A DNA stretch of 64,000 bases, taken from positions 620,001 to 684,000 of the forward strand of contig NZ_CP026108.1 in NCBI RefSeq assembly GCF_002902965.1. Reading direction: 5' to 3'. A program made the position numbers and the translations under genes. Positions 17,894 to 26,383 of the stretch are shown one piece after another (positions within the stretch are counted from its first letter, which is position 1; the number at the start of each line of letters is the position of its first letter). This stretch comes from Paraburkholderia hospita (GTDB taxonomy: Bacteria > Pseudomonadota > Gammaproteobacteria > Burkholderiales > Burkholderiaceae). The notes under the pieces were generated by a model. The model made no database searches. It saw nothing but the letters and a program-made list of their open reading frames with translations, and had not been told where the DNA came from.

Positions 17894-18320
17894 GGCCGTT
17901 CCCCTTGGATATTGCCCCACGGAGTCGGCGCCTTCTCCGGCAGGATCACTTCACCCAGCCGAGGACACAGCCGCCGTGCGGTGCTTTTCACCAATGAAGA
18001 CGGGTGATAAAGCAAAAAAAGAAAACATGACCTACGCACTCCAACCTATCTGCCTCCAGGAATTACTCCGTCTATAAAGACGCACCTCGTGCGCAGTAGT
18101 ATCGGCTACCGTGCGGAGGCTGGGCTTCAAATGCTCACTCCGCTCTTCGTTCTATCGAAAAGAATTCCGCGTCGCGATTGCACGGCATACATTGATTCGC
18201 CCCGTTCTCCTCTGGACGCTGCCAGCACACCCCCATGTGCCGCCTTTCGAGATACCCAAGGCTGGAGTGAATTCTTCTGCGATGCGTCTGCAGGCAATGC
18301 ACCCGAATGGGAGGCGAGCC
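17894..18320. other. Intergenic region before the esterase gene
   Basis: No supported gene. The esterase frame is open upstream to 18111, but the GTG at 18321 has the better ribosome-binding site and places the signal peptide at the N-terminus. The region should hold divergent promoters. Confidence 0.4.
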
Positions 18321-19427
18321 GTGAGAGTCATCCTTTACATCCGTGCCATCGCGTTGTCGATGCTGTCAGCACATGCTTACGGCTATCCGGCCCCCTACCC
18401 GCCATTACCGGCGCTCAACATTGACATCTCGGAAACGTCCGTCTCCGGACTCTCGTCAGGCGGGTTCATGGCGGTGCAACTGGCGGTGGCATATTCGTCG
18501 ATCATCAAGGGCGTCGGGGTTGTCGCGGCCGGGCCATACTACTGTTCCCAAAATGACCTGCTGATCGCCACGTCCCGATGCTCCTGCACCATCCAGCCGT
18601 CCAGCGCCTGCCAGGTCTCGCGAACCAGCACCAATGTGCCGAAGCTCGTCTCGTTGACCAGGGCGTCTTCGGCAAGCCACATCATTGACGATGTCTCGAA
18701 TATCACGCGGCAACGCATCGTCACGCTCTCAGGCGCGAGCGATGTGACCGTCCCGGCACCAGTCGTCACCCAGTTACAGCAGTTCTATGCCGCACTGGAC
18801 GTGCCGGCGCAAAGCATCTCGAAGATCGAACTCGCCGATGCTGGCCACACGATGCCCACCATGAACTATGGCGTTGCGTGCGCAACGAGCGAATCACCCT
18901 TCATCGGCAGGTGCCATGTTGATGGCGCGAAGGACATCCTCGGGTGGATCTACGGTCCTGACCCGCTCGTACCACCCGGTACGGCGAGGCGGCAGGGACG
19001 CTTCATCCGCTTTGACCAGACCCGCTATCTTCCAGCGGACCGTCCTTCGAGTTTCACCTGGACGACGGGCATGGACACTACCGGCTGGGTCTATGTACCG
19101 GGCGCATGTGATGCCGGTGCATCTTGCCGGTTGCACGTCGCGCTGCACGGCTGCGAGCAGGGGCAGGACTACCTGCCGCTCGGCTCGCGGCCTGCCGGCC
19201 TGTTCTATGGGACGACATTCGTCCGGCACGCAGGCTACACGCAGTGGGCGGACAACAACCGGATTGTCGTGCTGTTTCCGCAGGCTGTTTCCATTCCCGG
19301 ACTCAACCCGAACGGCTGCTGGGACTGGTGGGGCTATACGGACAGCCACTTCGCCGACCAGCAGGGCGTCCAGATGCGCTCGATACGTAACATGATCGGA
19401 CAGCTGACATCTGGCGTCAGGCGTTGA
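18321..19427 (+). CDS. Secreted PHB-depolymerase-type esterase
   Basis: A 368-residue protein. The GTG at 18321 is chosen for GGGAGGC just upstream and because the product then starts with a signal peptide (MRVILYIRAIALSMLSAHAY). The alpha/beta-hydrolase nucleophile is Ser45 in VSGLSSGGFMAVQL, the lipase box of esterase-family PHB depolymerases. HTMPTMNYG, the Cys pairs (RCSC, SRTS) and the C-terminal CDAGASCRLHVALHGCEQG and GCWDWWGY motifs also match extracellular poly(3-hydroxybutyrate) depolymerase-like proteins. The likely role is hydrolysis of PHB or short polyesters outside the cell. There is no separate substrate-binding domain. Confidence 0.85.
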   Translation: MRVILYIRAIALSMLSAHAYGYPAPYPPLPALNIDISETSVSGLSSGGFMAVQLAVAYSSIIKGVGVVAAGPYYCSQNDLLIATSRCSCTIQPSSACQVSRTSTNVPKLVSLTRASSASHIIDDVSNITRQRIVTLSGASDVTVPAPVVTQLQQFYAALDVPAQSISKIELADAGHTMPTMNYGVACATSESPFIGRCHVDGAKDILGWIYGPDPLVPPGTARRQGRFIRFDQTRYLPADRPSSFTWTTGMDTTGWVYVPGACDAGASCRLHVALHGCEQGQDYLPLGSRPAGLFYGTTFVRHAGYTQWADNNRIVVLFPQAVSIPGLNPNGCWDWWGYTDSHFADQQGVQMRSIRNMIGQLTSGVRR

Positions 19428-19471
19428 TCGTTGGACAGTGCAGGGCCACGGCGATTCGAGGATATGACCCG

Positions 19472-20877
19472 ATGAGACTAGTAACCGTGCGTCGGGCAGC
19501 AATTGCGGCCCTGACCGCGCTGCTGGTCAGCCTCGCTCACGCGACCACTGCGGGGGAGGCGCTCGGCAGTCCGGGCCTAGCAGCGATGCACGGACCAGCA
19601 CAGAAATCCTTTCTCGGCACGGCGCTCAGTCCCTCCTCCCAGATCTATTTCACCGGGTACCGTGGAATCGTGTCGGAGGTGTATTACCCGGTACTCGACA
19701 CGACGGAGACGGTCGACCTTCAGTTCCTTGTCGGCGACGCAGCGGGCACTTTTGTCGACGAGGAGAAGCTCGTGCCATATAGCGCCGCGCAGACCGATCC
19801 GCGCACGATGAGCTGGCAGGTCACGACGGGCAATGCGGCCCACAACTGGCAGATCGGCAAAACAATCTACACCGATCCCACACGCAATTCGCTGATCGAA
19901 CGTGTCAACGTACAGGTACTGAACGGCAAAAAACTGGGTGATTACCGGTTGTATCTGCTGTTCAAGCCGCATCTGGATAACGTCGGGCTCAGGCAACACG
20001 GCCTACACCGCGGCCAGCCCCAATGGCCGGACGATGCTCATAGCCAACCGCAACTCGCGCTATGCGGCGCTCGCATCTTCGCTGCCGTGGGTGGTGCAGA
20101 CGGGCACGACGATGGTCTCGAACGGCTTTGTCGGGCGCAGCGATGGCTGGACCGATCTGCTTGGCGGGGCATCCCCTGACAAAAAAATGGACTGGACCTA
20201 TTCGTCGGCGACCGGCGGCAACGTTGCGCAAATGGGCTGGCTCGACCTTGGCGACGGAACCGGGACCAGCATCTCGTTCAACGTCGTGCTGTCATTCGCT
20301 AGCACATCCGCCAGCAACGCAATGCAGACCGCGGCCGCCACGCTCGACGACAACCTCGACGACAACCTCGACGACCTGCGATCGCAGTACGACGCTGCGT
20401 GGCATCAGTACGCTTCAGGCCTCTCGACACAAAACGGCACCGCTGACAACGAGTACTATCTCGCCGCAATGGCGCTCAGGACAATGCAGGACAGGAGCAA
20501 CGGCGCGATGATCGCCGGGCATCGGCACGCCGTGGGGCGAGACGCAGGGCGACGGCAATCCCGGTGGTTATCATCTCGTGTGGTCGCGTGATCTGTTCAA
20601 GTTCGCCAATGCGCTGATCACGGCGGGCGACACCACGACGCCCGTTACTGTCGTCCACTATCTCTTCGATACGCTGCAACAGAAGACGGACTGCGGCACC
20701 GCTGAATACAATGCCGCCGGCTGCCCTCAAGGCTTCAGCCGGGTCGGGCGCTTTCCGCAGAATTCATGGGTCAGCGGCTGGCAGTACTGGCAAGGCACGC
20801 TGTCGGGTGAAAGCGGTCACGCGCAGCGATGGCGCGCGGGACCATCCGAACCATGCATCGCTGCTTCGAACCCGTGA
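19472..20877 (+). pseudogene. Secreted glucoamylase (GH15), broken by frameshifts and truncated
   Basis: The ATG at 19472 opens a signal peptide and a GH15 N-terminal beta-sandwich (SSQIYFTGYRGIVSEVYYPV). Two single-base insertions break it: an extra G in the GGG at 19985-19987, after which SGNTAYTAASPNGRT continues in another frame, and an extra C at about 20520, after which GTPWGETQGDGNPGGYHLVW continues in the third. The catalytic-domain motif WSRDLFKFANALITAGD and FPQNSWVSGWQYWQG are readable, then homology stops near 20815 and most of the (alpha/alpha)6 barrel is absent. An intact enzyme would release glucose from starch or glycogen. It is convergent with the tannase gene. Confidence 0.75.
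20343..20378 (+). repeat. Three tandem 12-bp units inside the glucoamylase pseudogene
   Basis: CTCGACGACAAC occurs twice in a row and a third time with the last three bases changed (CTCGACGACCTG), encoding LDDN-LDDN-LDDL. In-frame slippage repeat. Confidence 0.8.
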
Positions 20878-20899
20878 GACTGCGTCGACAACAGTTGCT

Positions 20900-22606
20900 T
20901 CAACTACATGAGAAGCTTGCCGCCGAGTTCACATCACCTCCCTTATAGCGCGCGACCTTCGGATACGGACACAGCGGCCGGGTGCGCCCGGTGCCCCAAT
21001 CAGCGGGCACCTCGCTGTTCGGTATCGCGTTGCTTGCATCGCGCGCCGTCGCGATCACGCTGTCGGGTGCCTGGCCCTGCTCGACCCAAGCGATCATCGG
21101 TGTCAGCATGTCGAACTGGTCGGCCGTTGGACCGCCCGAACAATGGTTCATGCCCGCCACCGTATAGAGCCGCGCGAAGTTGCTCGCATCGCCGGCGTTC
21201 GCAACCGTGAGCCGCTGATACCAGTCGGTCGTATCGTTCGACGAAAACACCGGGTCGCTTGTGCCGTGATACACCATCAGCTTCGCGCCGCGCTGTTTCA
21301 GTGCGCTCAGATTGGTCTCGTCGGGCGGCGTCATGAACGACCACGACGATTCCGTGTAGATGCCACTGGTAGCGAAGATTGTCGGCGCGTCAGTGTCCAT
21401 GCTGAAGTTCAGCGCGTACGACGACAACTGGCTGAGCAACGATGCGCTCTGCGGCGGCGTCGTGAATGTGAAGGCGGCCGCCGCGGGATCGAGCGCGATC
21501 GAATTGCTCTGCTTCCACAAGGTCCAGTTCACGCCGTTGATACCGGCGTCGTATGGAAAGCTCGCGTAGAGTGCGGCACCCGCGCTGTTGCGCGCGCCGG
21601 AGAACACGTTGCCGATCGCGTCCTTCTGCGCGGCGGTCAGACACGTGCCGTCGCGCACGTTGCTGGAGCAGGTCGGCACGTCGTTGGCGAGGCTGAAGTT
21701 CGCCTGACACGCCTTGATGTCGTGCACCATGCCGTCCGCGACGCCGTCGAGCGCATCGCACTTCGCGACGATCCGCGACGCCACCAGTTGTCGCTCGGCC
21801 GCCGTAAAACCCGTCTTGATGTCGGGCAGGCCGTTCGTCGTCGTTGCCGTCGCGACTTTCGCGAACTGCTGCGCTCCCCACATTTCGCCGATCGCCGCCT
21901 TCGGTAAATGAAAGCCCGGGTCGCCGGCAATGATGCCGTCGTACTCCGCCGACGACCTCGCCGCTGCGACCATCGCATGACGCCCGCCGTTCGAGCAGCC
22001 GCCGAAATAGCTGCGGTCGGGCGCCCTGCCGTACGCGGTCTTGATCACCTGCTTCGCCATCGGAGTGAGCGTTGCGACCGCGTTATAGCCATAATCGATG
22101 CGCGCTTGCGGATCGAGACCGAACAGCGGGTTCTGCGACGACGAATGCCCCGCGTCCGAACTGATGACGGCGAAGCCCATGTTGAGGGCATCGTTGAGCG
22201 GGCCGCCTCCGCCGATTTCGCCCGTTGCCGTCAGCACGTTGCCGTCGAGCCCGCCGTTGGCCTGGTAGAAGAAGCGGCCATTCCACGCAACGGGCAGACG
22301 CATCTCGAAGCCGATCGCATACGTCTTGCCATCGACGGAACTCACGCGCTGGTTCATCTGCCCTTCGATCACGCAATGCTCGGCGATCGGCTTGCCCGCT
22401 ACCGTGAGCGTACTCGCAGGCACGTCCTGCACGGACGTAAATGTCGTATTCGCGAACGCGAGCCTGGCCGCGAGCGTCGCGCAGCTTCCGGCGAGCGTCG
22501 CGGGCGTCGCCGCGCTCAGGCGGGGCAACGTCGACGTATTGCTCGACGAGCCGCCGCAGGCGGCAAGCGTGGCCGACACGCACAATGCAATTGCAGAAGT
22601 CTTCAT
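20900..22606 (-). CDS. Tannase / feruloyl esterase family lipoprotein
   Basis: A 568-residue protein with a lipoprotein signal: a hydrophobic start and the lipobox LAAC with Cys17, followed by a Ser/Thr linker. The alpha/beta-hydrolase core has the tannase-family nucleophile Ser205 in GGCSNGGRH, the acid in VYHGTSDPVFSS and His-Cys in GMNHCSGGP, the CS-D-HC triad with a disulfide typical of tannases and feruloyl esterases. The likely role is cleavage of hydroxycinnamate or gallate esters at the outer membrane or in the periplasm. It is the last gene of an apparent minus-strand operon (10 bp after the porin) with a transporter, opposite the feruloyl-CoA pathway operon, which supports a feruloyl/coumaroyl ester substrate. 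Confidence 0.88.
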   Translation of the reverse strand: MKTSAIALCVSATLAACGGSSSNTSTLPRLSAATPATLAGSCATLAARLAFANTTFTSVQDVPASTLTVAGKPIAEHCVIEGQMNQRVSSVDGKTYAIGFEMRLPVAWNGRFFYQANGGLDGNVLTATGEIGGGGPLNDALNMGFAVISSDAGHSSSQNPLFGLDPQARIDYGYNAVATLTPMAKQVIKTAYGRAPDRSYFGGCSNGGRHAMVAAARSSAEYDGIIAGDPGFHLPKAAIGEMWGAQQFAKVATATTTNGLPDIKTGFTAAERQLVASRIVAKCDALDGVADGMVHDIKACQANFSLANDVPTCSSNVRDGTCLTAAQKDAIGNVFSGARNSAGAALYASFPYDAGINGVNWTLWKQSNSIALDPAAAAFTFTTPPQSASLLSQLSSYALNFSMDTDAPTIFATSGIYTESSWSFMTPPDETNLSALKQRGAKLMVYHGTSDPVFSSNDTTDWYQRLTVANAGDASNFARLYTVAGMNHCSGGPTADQFDMLTPMIAWVEQGQAPDSVIATARDASNAIPNSEVPADWGTGRTRPLCPYPKVARYKGGDVNSAASFSCS

Positions 22607-22616
22607 CCGATATCTC

Positions 22617-23759
22617 CTAGAACATGTGCTTGATGCCGACCATCACGCCCGTCTGCCCCATGCCCGCCGCCGGCGTCGTGCCGCCACCGCCGCCGCTCAC
22701 CGAGTAGCGCGCCTTCGCGCTATTCGCGAGATACGCGGCCTGCGCGTAGACGGACGAACGTTTGCTCAGCAGATACGTCGTGCGCAGCGTGCCCATGGTC
22801 GCGCGCGTATCGTGGTCGCTGTTGACGATGCGGAACACCTCGCCATCGACGAGAAACGCCGGCGTCACGTAATACGAAGCGCCGACGAAGAACAGATTCG
22901 AGCGCACGTTCGGCACGGCGGGAGAGTCGGTGACGACGCGGCGCCCGAGCCAGCCCGCGCCGACCTTTACGCCGGCATACTGCGCATACGCGCTGACATG
23001 CGTGCGCGCATCCTTGTCGGCGGCATTGGTGAGCGGCGTGGTCGCAACGCCGTCGAAAAAATTGGCCGCCGCGTTGGCGCCGCCGCGCTGCTCTTCATAC
23101 GACGCCGCCACGCCAAAGTTCGGCGCGTCGTACTTGAGCATCACCGACCAGTCGCGGCATTCCGTTGCGTGTCCCGGCACCGACCCCGCGCACGTTCCCT
23201 GGCCCGGCGAGTTGCCCGTGCCCGCCGAATCGCGTCCGAACGAATACCCCGCACCCAGCGTGACGCCCTTGTAGGTGCCCATGTAGGTGACGGAATTGTC
23301 GGCGCGCGCGTTGGGCACGTACGCATCGAGTGACCCCATGCCATAGATGTCCGGCCCGATGATGTCGGCGCCCTGCAGCGCCAGATAGGTCGTCGTGTAT
23401 TGCCGCCCGAACGCGACGGTGCCATACGTGCTCTTCAGGCCGACGAAGGCCTGGCGGCCGAACAGCCGTCCGCCCTGCCCCGAACTGCCGTCACGCACAT
23501 TGAAGCCGCTTTCGAGCGTGAAGATCGCGCTGTAGCCGCCGCCCAGATCTTCGACGCCGCGCAGCCCCCAGCGCGACGGCAATTCGCCCGTCACAGCCGG
23601 CATGCGAAACACATGATCGCCCGCGGCATTCGCATGCGATACGTATTCGATGCCCGTGTCGATGATGCCGTAGAGCGTGACGCTCGATTGCGCGAAAGCG
23701 GTCGTGCTCAATGTGCAGATTGCGCCGCATATCAGAAAGCGGGCCGGTGTTGTTTGCAT
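22617..23759 (-). CDS. Gram-negative trimeric porin (OmpC-like, Burkholderia type)
   Basis: A 380-residue outer-membrane protein with a signal peptide ending AFA-Q, then the hallmark QSSVTLYGIIDTGIEY first strand, SRWGLRGVEDLGGGYSAIF, GRLFGRQAFVGLKSTYGTV and alternating beta-strands to a C-terminal Phe (GIKHMF), the usual BAM recognition signal. Gram-negative porins of this type form 16-stranded diffusion channels. It sits between the hydroxycinnamate-type transporter (43 bp upstream) and the esterase (10 bp downstream), suggesting co-transcription and a role in uptake of aromatic acids or esters. Confidence 0.9.
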   Translation of the reverse strand: MQTTPARFLICGAICTLSTTAFAQSSVTLYGIIDTGIEYVSHANAAGDHVFRMPAVTGELPSRWGLRGVEDLGGGYSAIFTLESGFNVRDGSSGQGGRLFGRQAFVGLKSTYGTVAFGRQYTTTYLALQGADIIGPDIYGMGSLDAYVPNARADNSVTYMGTYKGVTLGAGYSFGRDSAGTGNSPGQGTCAGSVPGHATECRDWSVMLKYDAPNFGVAASYEEQRGGANAAANFFDGVATTPLTNAADKDARTHVSAYAQYAGVKVGAGWLGRRVVTDSPAVPNVRSNLFFVGASYYVTPAFLVDGEVFRIVNSDHDTRATMGTLRTTYLLSKRSSVYAQAAYLANSAKARYSVSGGGGGTTPAAGMGQTGVMVGIKHMF

Positions 23760-23802
23760 GTCGTTGTCTCCAAACGGTGTGTTTTGTTTTTGAAGTCGAG
23801 AA

Positions 23803-25044
23803 TCAATCGGTCGCGCGCGGGCGGCGGATCAGAAGCAGCGCCGCGACGGCGGCGATCAACGTGACCGGAATGCTTGCGCCGATCACCATCGACGAACTGC
23901 GGCCCATCGCCAGCAGCTGGCCCGCTGCGAGCGGCCCCACCACCGAGCCGGCACGCCCCACCGCCACCGCTGCGCCGACGCCCGTGCCGCGCATCGCCGT
24001 CGGATAGAACACGGCGGAGAGCGCATACAGCACCGATTGCCCGCCGATAACGAACATCCCGGCGAAGAATGCGGATACAGCAAGCGCCGCGAAGCCCGGC
24101 GCAACCGACAATGCCGCCAGCGACGCAATGATCCCGACGTACATGCCGGACACGACGACGCCTCCGCGCAGCCGGTCCATCAGCATGCCGATGCACAGCG
24201 CGCCGAGGCCGCCACCGATGTTGAAGAAGATCTGCACGTAGCCGACTTCGGCCCGCGCGAGACCGCGCGCGGCCATCAGCGACGGCAGCCAGTTGAGCAG
24301 GAAGTACAGGACGATCAGCGTGCAGAAGTAGCTGATCCAGATTTGCAGCGTCGAGAGGCCGCGGCTCGCGCCGAACAGGACTTCGCCGACGGGTGCAGGC
24401 ATCAGGTTCGTGCCGTGCGACGCCTTGCGAAACGCATTGGACTCGGGCAGCAAGGCAACCAGCAGCGGCACCAGCAACAGCGGCCCCGCGCCGCCTACAT
24501 AGAAGATGTGACGCCAGCCCGTATCGCCGATGCTGACGATGCCGATGATCGATGCGATCACGCCGCCAAATGGGATACCGCAATACATCACGCTCACGGC
24601 CGTGTTGCGCGCCTTCGGCGAGACAGCTTCCGACGACAGCGCGATCAGGTTCGGCAGCGCGCCGCCAAGACCGATGCCCGTCAACACGCGTACGAGCACG
24701 AGCATGCTGAAGCTGCTGACGAACGCCGTCGCGATCGACAGCAAGCCGAACACGCACACGCTAAGAATCAGTACGCGCTTGCGTCCGATGCGGTCCGCAA
24801 GACGGCCGCCGAACATCGCGCCGGGCAACAGGCCGAATGTGCCCGCGCTGAACGCGAGCCCCATCTGCGCGACTGTGAGGCCGAATTCGCGCGCCATGCG
24901 TGGCGCGGCGACGCCGACCGATTGCAGGTCGAGCCCCTCCAACAGGGCGATAGCGAAACAAAGGCTCAATGTCATGACGGCACCCGCGCCCGCGATGGGC
25001 TGCATCGTCATGCCGTCTCCTGGCAGTGCTGTTCTGGATTTCAT
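23803..25044 (-). CDS. Aromatic acid:H+ symporter (MFS, AAHS family), probable hydroxycinnamate transporter
   Basis: A 413-residue, 12-TM MFS protein. The ATG at 25044 (complement) has AGGTGA five bases upstream; a GTG three codons earlier is also possible. ALLEGLDLQSVGVAAPRMAR is the conserved TM1 pattern of the aromatic acid/proton symporters (DGxD-like; here EGLD), and GGRLADRIGRKRVLI is MFS motif A. Close relatives carry 3-hydroxyphenylpropionate, benzoates or cinnamates. It is transcribed away from the ech-vdh-fcs operon across a shared region with four palindromic operators, so the likely cargo is ferulate or p-coumarate. Confidence 0.88.
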   Translation of the reverse strand: MKSRTALPGDGMTMQPIAGAGAVMTLSLCFAIALLEGLDLQSVGVAAPRMAREFGLTVAQMGLAFSAGTFGLLPGAMFGGRLADRIGRKRVLILSVCVFGLLSIATAFVSSFSMLVLVRVLTGIGLGGALPNLIALSSEAVSPKARNTAVSVMYCGIPFGGVIASIIGIVSIGDTGWRHIFYVGGAGPLLLVPLLVALLPESNAFRKASHGTNLMPAPVGEVLFGASRGLSTLQIWISYFCTLIVLYFLLNWLPSLMAARGLARAEVGYVQIFFNIGGGLGALCIGMLMDRLRGGVVVSGMYVGIIASLAALSVAPGFAALAVSAFFAGMFVIGGQSVLYALSAVFYPTAMRGTGVGAAVAVGRAGSVVGPLAAGQLLAMGRSSSMVIGASIPVTLIAAVAALLLIRRPRATD

Positions 25045-25101
25045 GTCTGTCACCTGATTGTTGTGTCGATACCTGCAAACGCTTTGAGGCCGCCTCCGTA
25101 T

Positions 25102-25120
25102 ATATCAGGCAACCTGATAT
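25102..25120. promoter_or_regulatory. Palindromic operator O1
   Basis: ATATCAGG-CAA-CCTGATAT, a perfect 8-bp inverted repeat with 3-base centre, 58 bp upstream of the transporter start. A MarR-type site is inferred because marR closes the divergent operon. Confidence 0.7.
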
Positions 25121-25183
25121 TGCGGCCGAATAAAAGCGCGTTCGTGAGAACGCGCAACAGATCACCGCGATGGAGCGCATTTA

Positions 25184-25202
25184 ATATCAGGCACCCTGAC
25201 AA
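25184..25202. promoter_or_regulatory. Palindromic operator O2 (imperfect)
   Basis: ATATCAGG-CAC-CCTGACAA, the same motif with two changes in the right arm, 82 bp from O1. Confidence 0.6.
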
Positions 25203-25366
25203 TGCAAGGCGAATGCTTTTGGTGAATACCCCAGGGAACGCGGACATCTCTATCGCGCGCCGCATCGCGAACGCCGCGCGAAGCCATATCCAGGCGCCGT
25301 CCGTGGCACGCGTGCCGAACGCGCCTACTCCAGCACGAGGGTTTTCACCGAGGACAGAACGATTGT

Positions 25367-25385
25367 TTATCAGGCTGCTTGATAA
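25367..25385. promoter_or_regulatory. Palindromic operator O3 (imperfect)
   Basis: TTATCAGG-CTG-CTTGATAA, a symmetric variant of the same motif, 27 bp (about 2.5 helical turns) from O4. Confidence 0.6.
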
Positions 25386-25393
25386 TAGACTCT

Positions 25394-25412
25394 GTATCAG
25401 GCTACCTGATAT
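25394..25412. promoter_or_regulatory. Palindromic operator O4
   Basis: GTATCAGG-CTA-CCTGATAT, near-perfect copy of the motif, 72 bp upstream of the hydratase-lyase start, a position that would overlap or follow the operon promoter. Confidence 0.7.
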
Positions 25413-25483
25413 TGAAACGCAGTCGGGTAACTCGGACAACACGGCATACATTGATACGCGCAACAGGCGCTGGAGCTACGAAC

Positions 25484-26320
25484 ATGGCAAGTTATGAGGG
25501 TCGCTGGAAGACGGTCGACGTGAAGGTCGAGGAAGGCATTGCATGGGTGATGTTCAATCGCCCGGAGAAACGCAATGCAATGAGTCCCACGCTCAACAGC
25601 GAAATGGTGCAGGTACTCGAGACGCTCGAACTCGACGCCGACGCCAGGGTGCTGGTCCTGACGGGCGCGGGCGATGCATGGACGGCCGGCATGGACCTGA
25701 AGGAATACTTCCGCGAAGTCGATGCAGGCCCGGAAATACTGCAGGAAAAGATTCGCCGCGATGCGTGCCAGTGGCAATGGAAGCTGCTGCGCATGTATTC
25801 GAAGCCGACCATCGCGATGGTCAACGGATGGTGCTTCGGCGGCGGTTTCTCGCCGCTGGTCGCATGCGACCTCGCGATCGCCGCCGACGAGGCCGTATTC
25901 GGCCTGTCGGAGATCAACTGGGGCATTCCGCCGGGCAACCTCGTCAGCAAGGCCATGGCGGATACGGTCGGGCATCGGCAGGCGCTCTACTACATCATGA
26001 CGGGCGACACCTTCACGGGAACGGAGGCCGCCGCCATGGGCCTCGTGAACAGGAGCGTGCCGCGCGAGCAGTTGCGCGCCGAGACGGTCGCGCTGGCTGC
26101 GAAGCTGCTCGAAAAGAATCCCGTCGTGCTGCGTGTCGCGAAGCATGGTTTCAAGCGCTGCCGCGAGCTGACGTGGGAACAGAACGAAGACTATCTGTAC
26201 GCGAAGCTCGACCAGGCCCAGTTGCGCGACCCCGAGAACGGACGTGCAGAAGGACTGAAACAGTTCCTCGACCAGAAGTCGATCAAGCCCGGCCTTCAGG
26301 CCTACAAGCGCGCGGAATGA
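25484..26320 (+). CDS. ech: p-Hydroxycinnamoyl-CoA hydratase/lyase (feruloyl-CoA hydratase-lyase)
   Basis: A 278-residue crotonase-fold enzyme that hydrates feruloyl-CoA or coumaroyl-CoA and cleaves the product to vanillin or 4-hydroxybenzaldehyde plus acetyl-CoA. The ATG at 25484 (MASYEGRWKTVDVKVEEG) is the conserved start of the family. The sequence follows the characterised Pseudomonas HCHL closely, with the residues at the same numbers: Ser123, catalytic Glu143 in LSEINWGIPPG and Tyr239 in NEDYLYAKLD. NRPEKRNAMSPTLN and the oxyanion-hole segment AGMDLKEYF are intact. It is the first gene of the ech-vdh-fcs-marR operon, with operators O3 and O4 just upstream. Confidence 0.95.
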   Translation: MASYEGRWKTVDVKVEEGIAWVMFNRPEKRNAMSPTLNSEMVQVLETLELDADARVLVLTGAGDAWTAGMDLKEYFREVDAGPEILQEKIRRDACQWQWKLLRMYSKPTIAMVNGWCFGGGFSPLVACDLAIAADEAVFGLSEINWGIPPGNLVSKAMADTVGHRQALYYIMTGDTFTGTEAAAMGLVNRSVPREQLRAETVALAAKLLEKNPVVLRVAKHGFKRCRELTWEQNEDYLYAKLDQAQLRDPENGRAEGLKQFLDQKSIKPGLQAYKRAE

Positions 26321-26383
26321 CGACGCACGACGCCCGGCGTGCGATGACGCCGGGCGTTCCGGTCGACAAAGGAGACAGCCATC

